Of a stretch of DNA of 64,000 nucleotides, positions 48,241 through 57,079 are shown one piece after another; positions within the stretch are counted from its first letter, which is position 1, and each line of letters starts with the position of its first letter. The position numbers and the translations under genes are program-made. A model generated the notes under the pieces. The model did not search any database. It was not told the DNA's origin and saw only the letters and a program-made list of their open reading frames with translations. The stretch comes from Acinetobacter towneri DSM 14962 = CIP 107472 (GTDB lineage Bacteria > Pseudomonadota > Gammaproteobacteria > Pseudomonadales > Moraxellaceae), in contig NZ_KB849689.1 of NCBI RefSeq assembly GCF_000368785.1, forward strand, positions 435,393-499,392, written 5' to 3'.

Positions 48241-49482
48241 ATGTTTGAGCTATCTGCACGCGCCAAAGACTATATAGAACGTACCAAAGCCTTTATTGCC
48301 AAAGAAATTGAGCCGATTGAAGCTGAATTCTGGGCAGAAGTTCACGAATTAAATCAGGGTGGTGACTGGACTAAATGGCAATGGCCAGCACAATTAGAAC
48401 AATTAAAAGCCAAAGCCAAAGCTGCAGGTTTATGGAATATGTTTTTACCTTGTCCAGAATTAGGACAAGGTTTGTCGGTACAAGAATATGCACACATTGC
48501 AGAGTTGAGTGGACGCAGTTTGATTGCGCCAACCGTATTTAACTGTAATGCACCCGACAGCGGCAACATGGAAGTTTTATGGCGCTATGGTTCTGAAGCA
48601 CAAAAGGCAGAATGGCTGACACCGCTGCTTGAAGGTAAAATTCGTTCTGTGTTTTGTATGACTGAACCTGCAGTGGCTTCAAGTGATGCGACCAATATGC
48701 AGGCAACAGCAGTCGTAGACGGCGATGAAATTGTCTTGAATGGTCGTAAATGGTGGTCTTCAGGTTTGGGCGATCCAAATGCCAAAATTATTATTTTTAT
48801 GGCGCATACACCCGATGAAACCAAAGACCGTCATCATCAACACTCTATGGTTTTAGTCCCTGTGGATACTGCGGGCGTTAAAATTCAACGCATGTTACCT
48901 GTATTTGGTGATTACGACGCGCCACACGGTCATGGCGAAGTCAGTTTTGATAACGTGCGTGTGCCTGTTGCCAACTTTATTGGCGGTGCAGGACAAGGTT
49001 TTGAAATTGCACAAGGTCGTTTAGGTCCGGGGCGTATTCACCATTGTATGCGTTGTATTGGTGCAGCCGAAAAATCTTTGGAGTTGATGATTGACCGTGG
49101 CATGAGTCGTACCGCATTTGGCAAGGAAATTCTGAAACTCGGTGGCAATTTGGAGCGTGTAGCGGAAGCACGTGTGGCGATTGACCAAGCACGTTTATTA
49201 ACTCTCTATGCAGCCTATAAAATGGATACTTTAGGCAATATGGCAGCACTTACCGAAATTTCTGCCATTAAAGTGGTTGCACCAAGTGTCTTGGAAAAAG
49301 TAGTTGATATGGCGATGCAGATTCATGGTGGTGCAGGCGTATCTAGAGATACACCGTTGACAGGTTTCTTTGCCCAAGCGCGTAGTTTACGTCTTGCCGA
49401 TGGACCAGACGAAGTACACAAAGGCATGATTGCCAAACTTGAGTTGGCTAAACGTGGTTATCGTAGCAGCCGCAAAAAATAA
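48241..49482 (+). CDS. acyl-CoA dehydrogenase family protein
   Basis: A 413-residue FAD enzyme. FCMTEPAVASSDATNM is the FAD/substrate signature, and the C-terminal signature QIHGGAGVSRDTPL (flavin-binding) is intact. With the kinase, histidine phosphatase and SDR genes it recalls LvaC or ACAD11-type enzymes, which act on phosphorylated 4-hydroxyacyl-CoA, though ordinary beta-oxidation is not excluded. A hairpin follows. Confidence 0.88.
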   Translation: MFELSARAKDYIERTKAFIAKEIEPIEAEFWAEVHELNQGGDWTKWQWPAQLEQLKAKAKAAGLWNMFLPCPELGQGLSVQEYAHIAELSGRSLIAPTVFNCNAPDSGNMEVLWRYGSEAQKAEWLTPLLEGKIRSVFCMTEPAVASSDATNMQATAVVDGDEIVLNGRKWWSSGLGDPNAKIIIFMAHTPDETKDRHHQHSMVLVPVDTAGVKIQRMLPVFGDYDAPHGHGEVSFDNVRVPVANFIGGAGQGFEIAQGRLGPGRIHHCMRCIGAAEKSLELMIDRGMSRTAFGKEILKLGGNLERVAEARVAIDQARLLTLYAAYKMDTLGNMAALTEISAIKVVAPSVLEKVVDMAMQIHGGAGVSRDTPLTGFFAQARSLRLADGPDEVHKGMIAKLELAKRGYRSSRKK

Positions 49483-49518
49483 GTCAGTTGCGAATTTTTT
49501 ATTGTGTCGCTTGGTAGT

Positions 49519-49550
49519 GTATTCGGCAATATTTCTGATATTGCCGATAC
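49519..49550. repeat. stem-loop between ACAD and kinase genes
   Basis: GTAT-T-CGGCAATAT pairs with ATATTGCCGATAC (13 bp with one bulge, five-base loop). No T-run follows, so attenuation or mRNA processing is more likely than termination. Confidence 0.5.
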
Positions 49551-49612
49551 ATCTCAAGAGAACACGGAAAATCTATGTTAGATTAAAAAAATTGGAAAAT
49601 TAGGGAAAAATA

Positions 49613-50734
49613 ATGTCAGTTATTGATGTAGGCGGCACAGTACGCGAAGGCGAAGAACTCGATATTCAGGCAGTGACAGCATGGTTAAAACAACAAAATG
49701 TCGATGTCGTAGAACCTGTAGAAGTCACACAATATTCAGGCGGTGCATCGAACTGGACATATCGCCTTAAGTACAGCAATGCTGATTTAATTTTGCGTCG
49801 TCCGCCCAAAGGTACTAAAGCTAAATCTGCACATGACATGGCGCGTGAATATCATGTGCAAAAGAATTTAGCCCCGTTTTATCCTGTGTTACCTGAAATG
49901 GTGGCGTTGTGTCAGGATGAAGCTGTAATTGGCTGCGATTTTTACGTGATGCAACGTATTGAAGGCATTATCCCACGTGCAAAATTGCCACCAGAGCTTG
50001 ATTTTAGCGAAACTCAAGTACATGAACTTTGTGTAAATGTCATTGATAAACTGATTGAGCTGCATCAAGTACCTTATGCAGGAACTGAGCTAGAAAAATT
50101 AGGGAAAGGTGATGGTTATTGCCGACGTCAGGTAGAAGGTTGGGATGCACGCTATGCCAAAGCACATACCATCAACGTGCCATCTTTTAAATATGTGCGT
50201 AAATGGTTGTTAGACCATATTCCTGCAGATTCAAAAACCTGCATTATTCATAACGACTGGCGTTTTGATAATGTGATTTTAGACCCGAAACATCCGACTC
50301 AAGTGATTGGCGTTTTGGACTGGGAAATGGCAACACTGGGCGATCCACTCATGGATTTAGGCTCGGCTTTGGCATATTGGGTTGAAGATACCGATAATCA
50401 AATTTTTAAAGCCACCCGTCGTCAACCAACGCACTTAAAAGGCATGTTCACACGTCAGCAAGTGGTGGACTATTATTTGCAAAAAACAGGCTTGAGCACC
50501 GATAACTGGACATTCTATGAAGTGTTTGGAATTTTCCGTTTAGCGGTGATCGCCCAGCAAATTTATTATCGTTATTTCCACAAGCAAACCAATAATCCTG
50601 CATTTAAGGATTTCTGGATTGTCATTCATGCTTTGCATATTCGTGCCTTAAAGTTAATTGGTTTACAAAAACTGGAAGCAAATGAACTAGCACAAAAATA
50701 TATCGCCAAATTTAAGGAATTGATGCCGAAATGA
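49613..50734 (+). CDS. phosphotransferase (APH-fold, LvaA/ACAD11-like)
   Basis: A 373-residue protein of the aminoglycoside-phosphotransferase-like kinase family. It has the N-terminal SGGASNWTYRL nucleotide loop, the catalytic HNDWRFDNVILD (Asp in HND) and the metal motif LDWEMATLGDPLMDLG. Homologues fused or adjacent to acyl-CoA dehydrogenases phosphorylate 4-hydroxyacyl-CoA (LvaA, ACAD10/11). AGGGA precedes the ATG. Its stop overlaps the next start by four bases. Confidence 0.85.
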   Translation: MSVIDVGGTVREGEELDIQAVTAWLKQQNVDVVEPVEVTQYSGGASNWTYRLKYSNADLILRRPPKGTKAKSAHDMAREYHVQKNLAPFYPVLPEMVALCQDEAVIGCDFYVMQRIEGIIPRAKLPPELDFSETQVHELCVNVIDKLIELHQVPYAGTELEKLGKGDGYCRRQVEGWDARYAKAHTINVPSFKYVRKWLLDHIPADSKTCIIHNDWRFDNVILDPKHPTQVIGVLDWEMATLGDPLMDLGSALAYWVEDTDNQIFKATRRQPTHLKGMFTRQQVVDYYLQKTGLSTDNWTFYEVFGIFRLAVIAQQIYYRYFHKQTNNPAFKDFWIVIHALHIRALKLIGLQKLEANELAQKYIAKFKELMPK

Positions 50735-51429
50735 CCACCATTTATTTAATTCGTCATGGGCAAGCATCTTTTGGGGCAGAAAGTTATGATCAACTTTCGC
50801 CTAATGGTGAGTTACAAGCCAAATTGCTCGGACGTTATTTTGATCGCATTTTAAAAGAAGCACCCTATGTGGTGGCTGGTTCAATGCAGCGCCATCAGCA
50901 AACTGCACAACTGGCTTTGGCAGAATGTTTTCCTGAGGTCGAAATTCATACCGACAGTGCATGGAACGAGTTTAATCATCAACAGGTTTTCGCGCAGTAT
51001 GAACCGCGTTTTAATCAACCTGAATTGATGAAAGAAGATGTCGCCAAAGAGGTCAATCCTCGTGCATATTTGGCAAAAATTTTTGAAGGTGCGATAGAAC
51101 GCTGGACGGGCGGTGAATATCACCATGAATATGAAGAATCTTGGCCGCATTTTAAACAGCGTGTCGAAGATGCATTGCAGCATTTATGTGATGACTTAGC
51201 CCAAAAACAACCACGATATGCTGTGGTATTTACTTCTGGTGGTGTGATTTCTGTGGCTGCAGGTAAAATTTTAGGCTTAACGCCCAATAAAACCTTTGCA
51301 TTGAACTGGGCAATTACTAACTCAAGTATCACCACTTTACGTTTGGTCGGCAGTGAACCACAACTGTTAAGCTTGAATGAACATCATTTTATTAAAGCTG
51401 AAAACTCAAATTTATTGACTTGGATTTAA
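50731..51429 (+). CDS. histidine phosphatase family protein
   Basis: A 232-residue phosphoglycerate-mutase-like protein. The RHG motif (Arg8, His9, Gly10) gives the phosphorylated His; Glu80 (AWNEFN) is the acid. The second catalytic His expected in a VxxHGG motif is replaced: the sequence is VFTSGG with Ser169. It overlaps the kinase gene by four bases and precedes the SDR gene by ten, so the cluster is one operon. Substrate unknown. Confidence 0.82.
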   Translation: MTTIYLIRHGQASFGAESYDQLSPNGELQAKLLGRYFDRILKEAPYVVAGSMQRHQQTAQLALAECFPEVEIHTDSAWNEFNHQQVFAQYEPRFNQPELMKEDVAKEVNPRAYLAKIFEGAIERWTGGEYHHEYEESWPHFKQRVEDALQHLCDDLAQKQPRYAVVFTSGGVISVAAGKILGLTPNKTFALNWAITNSSITTLRLVGSEPQLLSLNEHHFIKAENSNLLTWI

Positions 51430-51439
51430 GGATCAAACC

Positions 51440-52183
51440 ATGACAAAAACAATTCTAATTACAGGTGCAAGTTCAGGTATTGGTGCGGGTATGGCACGTG
51501 AATTTGCTCAAATGGGTTATAACCTTGCAATTTGCGCCCGACGTTTAGAGCGTTTGGAAACGCTGAAACAAGAACTGGAAAGCCAGTTTGGTATTCGTGT
51601 TATTGCAAAAACGCTGGATGTCACCAATTATGATCAGGTGTTTCAGGTGTTTCGTGAATTTAAACAAGATTTTGGACAAATTGACCGCATTATTGTCAAT
51701 GCAGGCGTGGGCGAAGGACGTCGCATTGGTAAAGGTAATTTTGCCATCAACAAAGCCACAGTAGAAACCAACTTTATTTCAGCTTTGGCGCAGTGTGAAG
51801 CCGCGGTTGAAATTTTCCGTGAGCAAAACTCAGGGCATTTGGTGATGATTTCATCTATGAGTGCCATTCGTGGTATGCCAAAACATCTTACTGCTTACGG
51901 TGCAAGTAAAGCTGCAGTAGCACATTTAGCAGAAGGAATTCGTGCAGAATTAATTGATACACCTATTCAAGTTACGACTATTTTCCCTGGTTATATTCGT
52001 ACCGAAATCAACGAAGGTGCAAAAAAACTGCCTTTTGAAGTTGATGAAAAAACAGGTTCACGCTTACTTGCTGCAGAAATTGAAAAAGCGCCAATTAAAG
52101 CCTATGTACCTAAATGGCCATGGTTGCCATTGGGCTTAGCTATGAAAGTTTTACCATTAAAATTGGTCAATAAACTCGGCTAA
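51440..52183 (+). CDS. short-chain dehydrogenase/reductase
   Basis: A 247-residue NAD(P) enzyme: TGASSGIG, NAGVG, Ser in MISSMSA and the Tyr-x-x-x-Lys of AYGASKAA. The C-terminus (PKWPWLPLGLAMKVLPLKLV) is hydrophobic, so membrane contact is possible. Last gene of the cluster. In the levulinate pathway a similar SDR reduces a 4-keto acyl-CoA; here that is inferred by context. Confidence 0.85.
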   Translation: MTKTILITGASSGIGAGMAREFAQMGYNLAICARRLERLETLKQELESQFGIRVIAKTLDVTNYDQVFQVFREFKQDFGQIDRIIVNAGVGEGRRIGKGNFAINKATVETNFISALAQCEAAVEIFREQNSGHLVMISSMSAIRGMPKHLTAYGASKAAVAHLAEGIRAELIDTPIQVTTIFPGYIRTEINEGAKKLPFEVDEKTGSRLLAAEIEKAPIKAYVPKWPWLPLGLAMKVLPLKLVNKLG

Positions 52184-52345
52184 ATAGCAGCGATATCATA
52201 GTATTTGAATAGCATCCTGAAATTTAAAGCTGATGATGAATGCAATCACTTTAAATGACACGATGCTATTTTTATATTTGAGTCTCTACTTTTGTTTGGG
52301 TTTAAAATTTGTATTTTCGGTTTTCGTATTTAAGAGTGAAATGTG

Positions 52346-53056
52346 ATGTGGCTTAGAACAGCAACCCTTGCCTTAATTCCCGCTTTGGTGATTCAGGGAA
52401 GTCGTGTTAAAAAGAACACGATCCGATTGCCTGAAGCCGAAGGCGCACGAGAAGGTATTACAGGGCAAGGGCAAACGCTGTCATTATTGATTTTAGGCGA
52501 TTCTGCCGCTGCAGGCGTTGGGGTAGCACATCAAAATGATGCGCTTTTAGGTGCGGTGATTTCTGCTTTGCAGCATCAGTACCAAGTACATTGGCGTTTA
52601 GAGGCGCAGTCTGGAGATACTACCTCACAAGTCATTCAAAAAACGAAAAAACTGGTAAATCAAAAATATGATGTTGTGGTTACTTCTGTTGGTGTCAACG
52701 ATGTAACACGCTTAATGTCGGCACAGACTTGGATTAAACAACAGCAACATTTTTATCAACTTATTCAAGCGAAATTCCAACCTGAATTAATCATTGCTAC
52801 GGGGGTTCCACCAATGCATTTATTTCCCGCATTGCCCAATCCATTATCTTGGCTATTTGGACAATACGCAAAACAAATGAACTTACAATTAGAAAAAATG
52901 ATTGCACAACAAGAAGATATGCAGTGGATTGAATATGATATTCGAAAATATCAATCCATGAATTTAGAAATGGCAAAAGATGGTTTTCATCCAAGTAAAG
53001 AAATTTACCAGATTTGGGGGAAAGAAGTCTCGGATAGGATTTTGGAGTGGTTTTAG
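52346..53056 (+). CDS. SGNH/GDSL-family hydrolase
   Basis: A 236-residue esterase-type protein with a short N-terminal hydrophobic leader (MWLRTATLALIPALV), suggesting export or membrane attachment. Block I GDSAAAGVG holds the catalytic Ser, GVND is block III, and DGFHPS (Asp/His) is block V, so the catalytic set is complete. ATG at 52346 is preferred to the GTG at 52343. It stands alone, 160 bases after the SDR gene. Confidence 0.85.
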   Translation: MWLRTATLALIPALVIQGSRVKKNTIRLPEAEGAREGITGQGQTLSLLILGDSAAAGVGVAHQNDALLGAVISALQHQYQVHWRLEAQSGDTTSQVIQKTKKLVNQKYDVVVTSVGVNDVTRLMSAQTWIKQQQHFYQLIQAKFQPELIIATGVPPMHLFPALPNPLSWLFGQYAKQMNLQLEKMIAQQEDMQWIEYDIRKYQSMNLEMAKDGFHPSKEIYQIWGKEVSDRILEWF

Positions 53057-53079
53057 GTAAATTAACTTAAATAATGGTA

Positions 53080-53103
53080 TAGTGTTAACAATCGTCAACA
53101 CTA
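53080..53103. promoter_or_regulatory. inverted repeat over the promoter of the 53137 module
   Basis: TAGTGTT / AACACTA, a seven-base perfect inverted repeat with a ten-base spacer, overlaps a -10-like TATAGT (53078-53083). The antitoxin probably binds here. Confidence 0.55.
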
Positions 53104-53136
53104 AATTATAATTAAATCATCAAGCAGAATGAAAAT

Positions 53137-53280
53137 ATGAAGAAACATCCCAATAAACATATTCGCGAAGCAATTGAATATGCGATTGAAAACGGCTGGG
53201 ATGTTGTCGATTCAGGTAAATCAGCACATGCAAAACAAATCTTGCGTAAAGTAAAGCAATGTCATGGAGATGAACTATGA
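53137..53280 (+). CDS. HicA-like toxin, internally deleted
   Basis: A 47-residue product. The N-terminus (HPNKHIREAIEYAIENGWDVVDSGKSAH) is like HicA-type proteins of about 80-90 residues. It then jumps directly to the usual C-terminal helix AKQILRKVKQCHG. The central part of the family, expected to hold a GxL-C...WSTP-type core, appears missing in frame. If so, toxicity is probably lost while the reading frame is kept. Stop and partner start overlap (ATGA). Confidence 0.6.
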   Translation: MKKHPNKHIREAIEYAIENGWDVVDSGKSAHAKQILRKVKQCHGDEL

Positions 53281-53729
53281 ATAACTATCACTTTACTGTT
53301 GTGGTACGTGACGTACGTTCTGATCTGTCTGTGCTAGAAGATAAGTTCTTTGAAGCGGGTTGTGATGATGCATTAGTTTGCAGTTATAACGATACAATTT
53401 ATCTTGAGTTTGACCGTGAAGCTGAAAATGCAGAACAAGCGATTCACTCAGCATTAGACAATATTCGCTCATTAGGATTTCATGATCTGATAGTAGAAGA
53501 GCAAGGTTATTCAACTTTGGCAGTAATGGCTGAACGTGCTGGAATGACTCGTCAAGCATTATCTTTATATGCGCAAAATAAACGTGGTGACGGAAACTTT
53601 CCACGTCCGATGTATGGACTTGCATCTAGATCTGCAATGTATTTTTGGCCAGAAGTTGCGACATGGTTATTCAATCAAGGGAAGTTACATAAAAATCATT
53701 ATGAAGTTGCTCGTACTGCAATGTCTTAG
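53277..53729 (+). CDS. HTH antitoxin/regulator of the HicA-like pair
   Basis: A 150-residue protein. The first ~75 residues are a small alpha/beta domain and the rest an HTH (TLAVMAERAGMTRQALSLYAQNKRG, read in parts) with FPRPMYGLAS, typical of partner regulators of HicA-like toxins. It is translationally coupled to the toxin gene and probably represses both. It appears intact. Confidence 0.7.
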   Translation: MNNYHFTVVVRDVRSDLSVLEDKFFEAGCDDALVCSYNDTIYLEFDREAENAEQAIHSALDNIRSLGFHDLIVEEQGYSTLAVMAERAGMTRQALSLYAQNKRGDGNFPRPMYGLASRSAMYFWPEVATWLFNQGKLHKNHYEVARTAMS

Positions 53730-53761
53730 CTTAATTTAAAGACCAAAGGTTCAATCTATAA

Positions 53762-53908
53762 ATGTCTAATTCTAAAATAGAAACCCATCCACTCGAACCC
53801 TTTTTACCAGCCAATGCCAAGCTGTTAATGCTTGGGAGTTTTCCACCACCTAAAAGCCGTTGGAAAATGGATTTTTATTATCCGAATTATCAAAATGTTA
53901 GCTACTAA
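53762..53908 (+). pseudogene. uracil-DNA-glycosylase-family gene, truncated by prophage
   Basis: A 48-codon frame. The first 45 codons look like the N-terminus of a DNA glycosylase of the uracil-DNA-glycosylase superfamily (PFLPANAKLLMLGSFPPPKSRWKMDFYYPNYQN, read in two parts), with the conserved GSFPPP loop. Right after PNYQN it leaves the family pattern and stops (VSY-stop). An integrase gene follows, so the 3' part should lie beyond the far end of the prophage. Confidence 0.7.
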
Positions 53909-54032
53909 TAAAATGCTAAGTTACTGTATATAAATAGTTTTATAGTATATTTTCGCCCTAAAAAATGGGCAAAACACACTAAATGGAACATAATGAAAAC
54001 AATAACTTAGCAATACGTTTTGCAAAAAACTT

Positions 54033-55163
54033 TTATGTCACTTCTGCAAATGGCAGCTTAATCCCAACATCCACATCGTTCCAAATAATTTCATGACCAG
54101 ACTCGTAGTGTTCGGTCATTTTAACTGAGCTATGACCTGCCAATGCCTGGGCGCTTCGACCTGCTTTTTTATGCAAGAAAATAGCCAATGCACGTATTTC
54201 GTGGAAGGTCGGAATTTGTCTACCCTCTAATTTTGGATAGGCATTTGAAAGTTTGACGATCCTCAAAAATTCCTCAGACAAATACAAAGGTAGGATTTGA
54301 GTCCAGTGTTCTTTCTTTGAGTTTTTGACCTTTCTTTTTGGCACATAATGAATCACAAAAGGGCTAGGGACATTGTCCGATTTACAACGATCCAATACCT
54401 GCTGTAATTCATCATCAATCTTTATTCGGATATAGCCTGAACCATCTAGAACTTCAAAATCATCCACTGGATCATCAGTCGTTTTTTGCTGGGCAATATG
54501 AATATATCCATCATGAATATCAGTCCAACGAATGTTGACAATGTCCGATCGGCGTTGGGTTGTTAACAGCGATAGATCAATTGCATTTTGCAGCCATAAA
54601 GGGGAATGATTACGAATAATCTGCAGTCCCTCAACGGTATGTCTTTTTCTTTGCTTGGGCACATAGCGGCTAAGTGTAATTCGTGCTGGGTTATCTGGAC
54701 ATAACCCTTTACTCACCGCCACATCAAAAATGTTGCACAGCAAACTGCGTACAGATTTACTATTTGAAGGCGTGAGACTATCAAGGTATTCATTGACCAT
54801 TTTCAGAGTAATCGATTCAAGTTCTTTGTTTCCCCAGACTTTACACAGTCTGTTTAGCTGAACCTGATAAGTCTGCCGAGTATTTTCAGATATTGGTCGG
54901 CCATCTTTCCGACGCTTATTAAGTAAATACTCATCAGCAAAGCTTCCAAATAAGACACCACCTCCAAGAACCCTAGACACTAAGTCTGTCTCAATCATTA
55001 ACATCTCATTTAATTTTCGAGCTGCTTGAAAGGCTTTATTTTTGTCAGTTCCCATTGAGTGAAACTTTCCCGTAATGGGGTGGCGGTAACGCCAAGCATT
55101 ACCATCACCCCGATATAAATTAGCAGGAATATCCTTATTTCCTTTATTGCGTGGTCGAGCCAT
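54033..55163 (-). CDS. tyrosine site-specific integrase
   Basis: A 376-residue phage integrase. Catalytic residues are Arg204 (TTQRRSD), His321-x-x-Arg324 (FHEIRAL), His344 (AGHSSVKM) and the nucleophile Tyr353 (EHYESGH). The N-terminal arm-binding and SAM-like core-binding regions are present. It reads away from the interrupted glycosylase gene, next to the putative attL. Confidence 0.95.
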   Translation of the reverse strand: MARPRNKGNKDIPANLYRGDGNAWRYRHPITGKFHSMGTDKNKAFQAARKLNEMLMIETDLVSRVLGGGVLFGSFADEYLLNKRRKDGRPISENTRQTYQVQLNRLCKVWGNKELESITLKMVNEYLDSLTPSNSKSVRSLLCNIFDVAVSKGLCPDNPARITLSRYVPKQRKRHTVEGLQIIRNHSPLWLQNAIDLSLLTTQRRSDIVNIRWTDIHDGYIHIAQQKTTDDPVDDFEVLDGSGYIRIKIDDELQQVLDRCKSDNVPSPFVIHYVPKRKVKNSKKEHWTQILPLYLSEEFLRIVKLSNAYPKLEGRQIPTFHEIRALAIFLHKKAGRSAQALAGHSSVKMTEHYESGHEIIWNDVDVGIKLPFAEVT

Positions 55164-55167
55164 ATTT

Positions 55168-55374
55168 TTAGCCTCGCAACACCTTATCCACTAAATCATC
55201 ACCAGTTTGTTGCTGGTAAATATGCCACTGTATATACCAATGTTTGCCTTTTTGCTCAGCAGGAATTAGGCCCAATCTACAGTGACGTGCAATAGTTTGG
55301 CGCGTTGGTGGAGTTGCACCTTCGGTACCATAAACGCGCTTAATAAATTCAGAAACTTTAATTAAACAGGTCAT
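55168..55374 (-). CDS. excisionase-like small DNA-binding protein
   Basis: A 68-residue protein with a winged-helix/MerR-like pattern: LIKVSEFIKRVYG, then PPTRQTIARHCRLGLIPAEQKGKHWYI. Xis-type directionality factors have this form and are encoded directly upstream of int, as here, four bases from the int start. Function is inferred from position and fold. Confidence 0.75.
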   Translation of the reverse strand: MTCLIKVSEFIKRVYGTEGATPPTRQTIARHCRLGLIPAEQKGKHWYIQWHIYQQQTGDDLVDKVLRG

Positions 55375-55380
55375 AGCTCG

Positions 55381-55671
55381 TTACTCCTTAGCCTCAAGCA
55401 CAGTTTTAACAGCGATCGTAATCAGCTCTTGAAGGCGTTCGTGGGTAATAGTTATTTGCCCAGGCACATCTGCTTTCAGTTTTTCAATCTGTTCAACAAG
55501 TTTATTGTTGATTTCAAATTGTTCGAGTAGGGCTTTTTCGGATTGGGCTTTGGAAAAAATCCAAGCTTCCCAAGCAAAGGTTTTACAATATTCAGTTCCG
55601 CCCGCGCGGTGATATTGCCCCTCGGTTTCCCACCAATGTTCAAAAAGATCACTTTCTTTCTGCAAATCCAT
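55381..55671 (-). CDS. small phage protein, unknown
   Basis: A 96-residue soluble acidic protein. The N-terminus has FEHWWETEGQYHRAGGTEYCKTFAWEAW; phage early genes often show such Trp-rich segments. The C-terminal half is helical. The ATG at 55671 overlaps the upstream stop (TGATG). Function unknown. Confidence 0.6.
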   Translation of the reverse strand: MDLQKESDLFEHWWETEGQYHRAGGTEYCKTFAWEAWIFSKAQSEKALLEQFEINNKLVEQIEKLKADVPGQITITHERLQELITIAVKTVLEAKE

Positions 55672-56012
55672 CACGCCACCATCAAATAATTAAAGTTTTT
55701 AGCACGACTGACTTCTACATTTGCTTCACGTTCTAAGCGACTTAAAAAACCAGCTGCTTCATTTAAATAGCATCTGCAAAACTGTCTAAATTTGCGCTGA
55801 CACGCTTCATTCATTAAATAGTCTTGCTGTGCTTTTGCCTTGTGACAGAAGATTTTGAGTACACTGTCACCACGACGCATTACCAATGCATCTTTCTTAA
55901 GTTGTGGTCTGTACCCATCGCAGTACAGCCAGTATGAAAATAAATTGGTGAATTGGTGTGGTATTCGGGTCATCATGTCGTCACCCATTTTTATAAACGA
56001 TTTAATTTTCAT
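55671..56012 (-). CDS. small phage protein, unknown
   Basis: A 113-residue basic protein. The start at 56012 has GGAG upstream; longer frames start at 56033. No recognised domain; two Cys (YCDGY, FCHKA) and two more (ACQRK, RCYL) are spaced irregularly. It overlaps the next gene by one base. Confidence 0.6.
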   Translation of the reverse strand: MKIKSFIKMGDDMMTRIPHQFTNLFSYWLYCDGYRPQLKKDALVMRRGDSVLKIFCHKAKAQQDYLMNEACQRKFRQFCRCYLNEAAGFLSRLEREANVEVSRAKNFNYLMVA

Positions 56013-56057
56013 GCTTACGCTCTCCATCTGCACCCCGAAGGGTGCATGTACCCGTGG

Positions 56058-57050
56058 TTAAGGCGTGAGAGCAGCCTCTTGCGCTTCATACGCTGAATTA
56101 ATTTGAGCAATTTGCTGTTCAGTCATTTTCGCTGTAAATGGTTCAAAACGGGTCGCCATGACTGTATTCAACGTATCCAAGTCGCTTGCGTTGTTGATTT
56201 CATCAATGACAGCATTCACAGATTCAGCAGGGAACATCTGAGCTTCTTTAAGCTCTTTGTGCTTGGCTTTGTATGCCTCACCAATTTCAGATTTGGCAGG
56301 CTCACCCAAATTAAGTGCCGCAATATCAGCACCGACCTGCTTCAAATCATCAAGTGACGTTGCGTTATCAATGCGCTGGTAATATGGTGTTAAGTCAATT
56401 TCAGTAGCAACAGACTCAACCGCCTGCTTCTTAGCCATGCGTGCTTTTAATGCTGACGAACCACTATTGGCTTTTGCTGTGCTTGTTTCAGGTGTAACCG
56501 CAGCAGGGGTAATATCAATTTCCTTATCCTTTTCTTCCTCAGCAATTGCCATACCTTTGAGCACGTCAGGGAAGACATCACGCAAAGCATAAGAGCGTGC
56601 GCGTAACTTCATCATGCGCTTTGGATACTGTGTCCAAGGTCCTTGCTTACCTGATAAGCCTGCTTTTTTAGCATCCTCCATACTGAATTCTGAAACGGTT
56701 GGCTCTTCGCCTTTTCGCTTTACAGTGCAAATCGCCTTGGTACCATCTTCTGAAAGTTCTTCACGGATGAAGTCAAGTAAGCCTGAGCCACGCACCAAAG
56801 CAAGCATTGCATCACCCCAGATAGATGGGCGACCATTAATTACAGCAATGTTTTGCATTGCTTGAAGTGGCTGCAATCCAATTTCAGCACCCCATTGCAT
56901 AGCAACAAGAATGTTGCCTGGCTTGCGCTGATAATCCTTTGGAACAATGTCAGAACCCGCTAAAAGGTCAGCAATCTGCATTGCTTCTTGCAGTGTTGTA
57001 GGCGTTAAAAAGTTCACTGCAGTATTTTGAGTTGTGGTGATGTTGGTCAT
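56058..57050 (-). CDS. recT: RecT-family single-strand annealing protein
   Basis: A 330-residue recombinase that anneals complementary single strands in phage recombination. The RecT-like core covers about residues 25-180: KPGNILVAMQWGAEIGLQPLQAMQNIAVINGRP, then VSEFSMEDAKKAGL and MMKLRARSYALRDVFPDVLKGM. The C-terminal part (about 190-330) is variable. It is encoded next to a YqaJ exonuclease, as a typical exonuclease-annealase pair. Confidence 0.9.
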   Translation of the reverse strand: MTNITTTQNTAVNFLTPTTLQEAMQIADLLAGSDIVPKDYQRKPGNILVAMQWGAEIGLQPLQAMQNIAVINGRPSIWGDAMLALVRGSGLLDFIREELSEDGTKAICTVKRKGEEPTVSEFSMEDAKKAGLSGKQGPWTQYPKRMMKLRARSYALRDVFPDVLKGMAIAEEEKDKEIDITPAAVTPETSTAKANSGSSALKARMAKKQAVESVATEIDLTPYYQRIDNATSLDDLKQVGADIAALNLGEPAKSEIGEAYKAKHKELKEAQMFPAESVNAVIDEINNASDLDTLNTVMATRFEPFTAKMTEQQIAQINSAYEAQEAALTP

Positions 57051-57079
57051 ATTTAAATTCCTATACTTTAGTTATTGGT

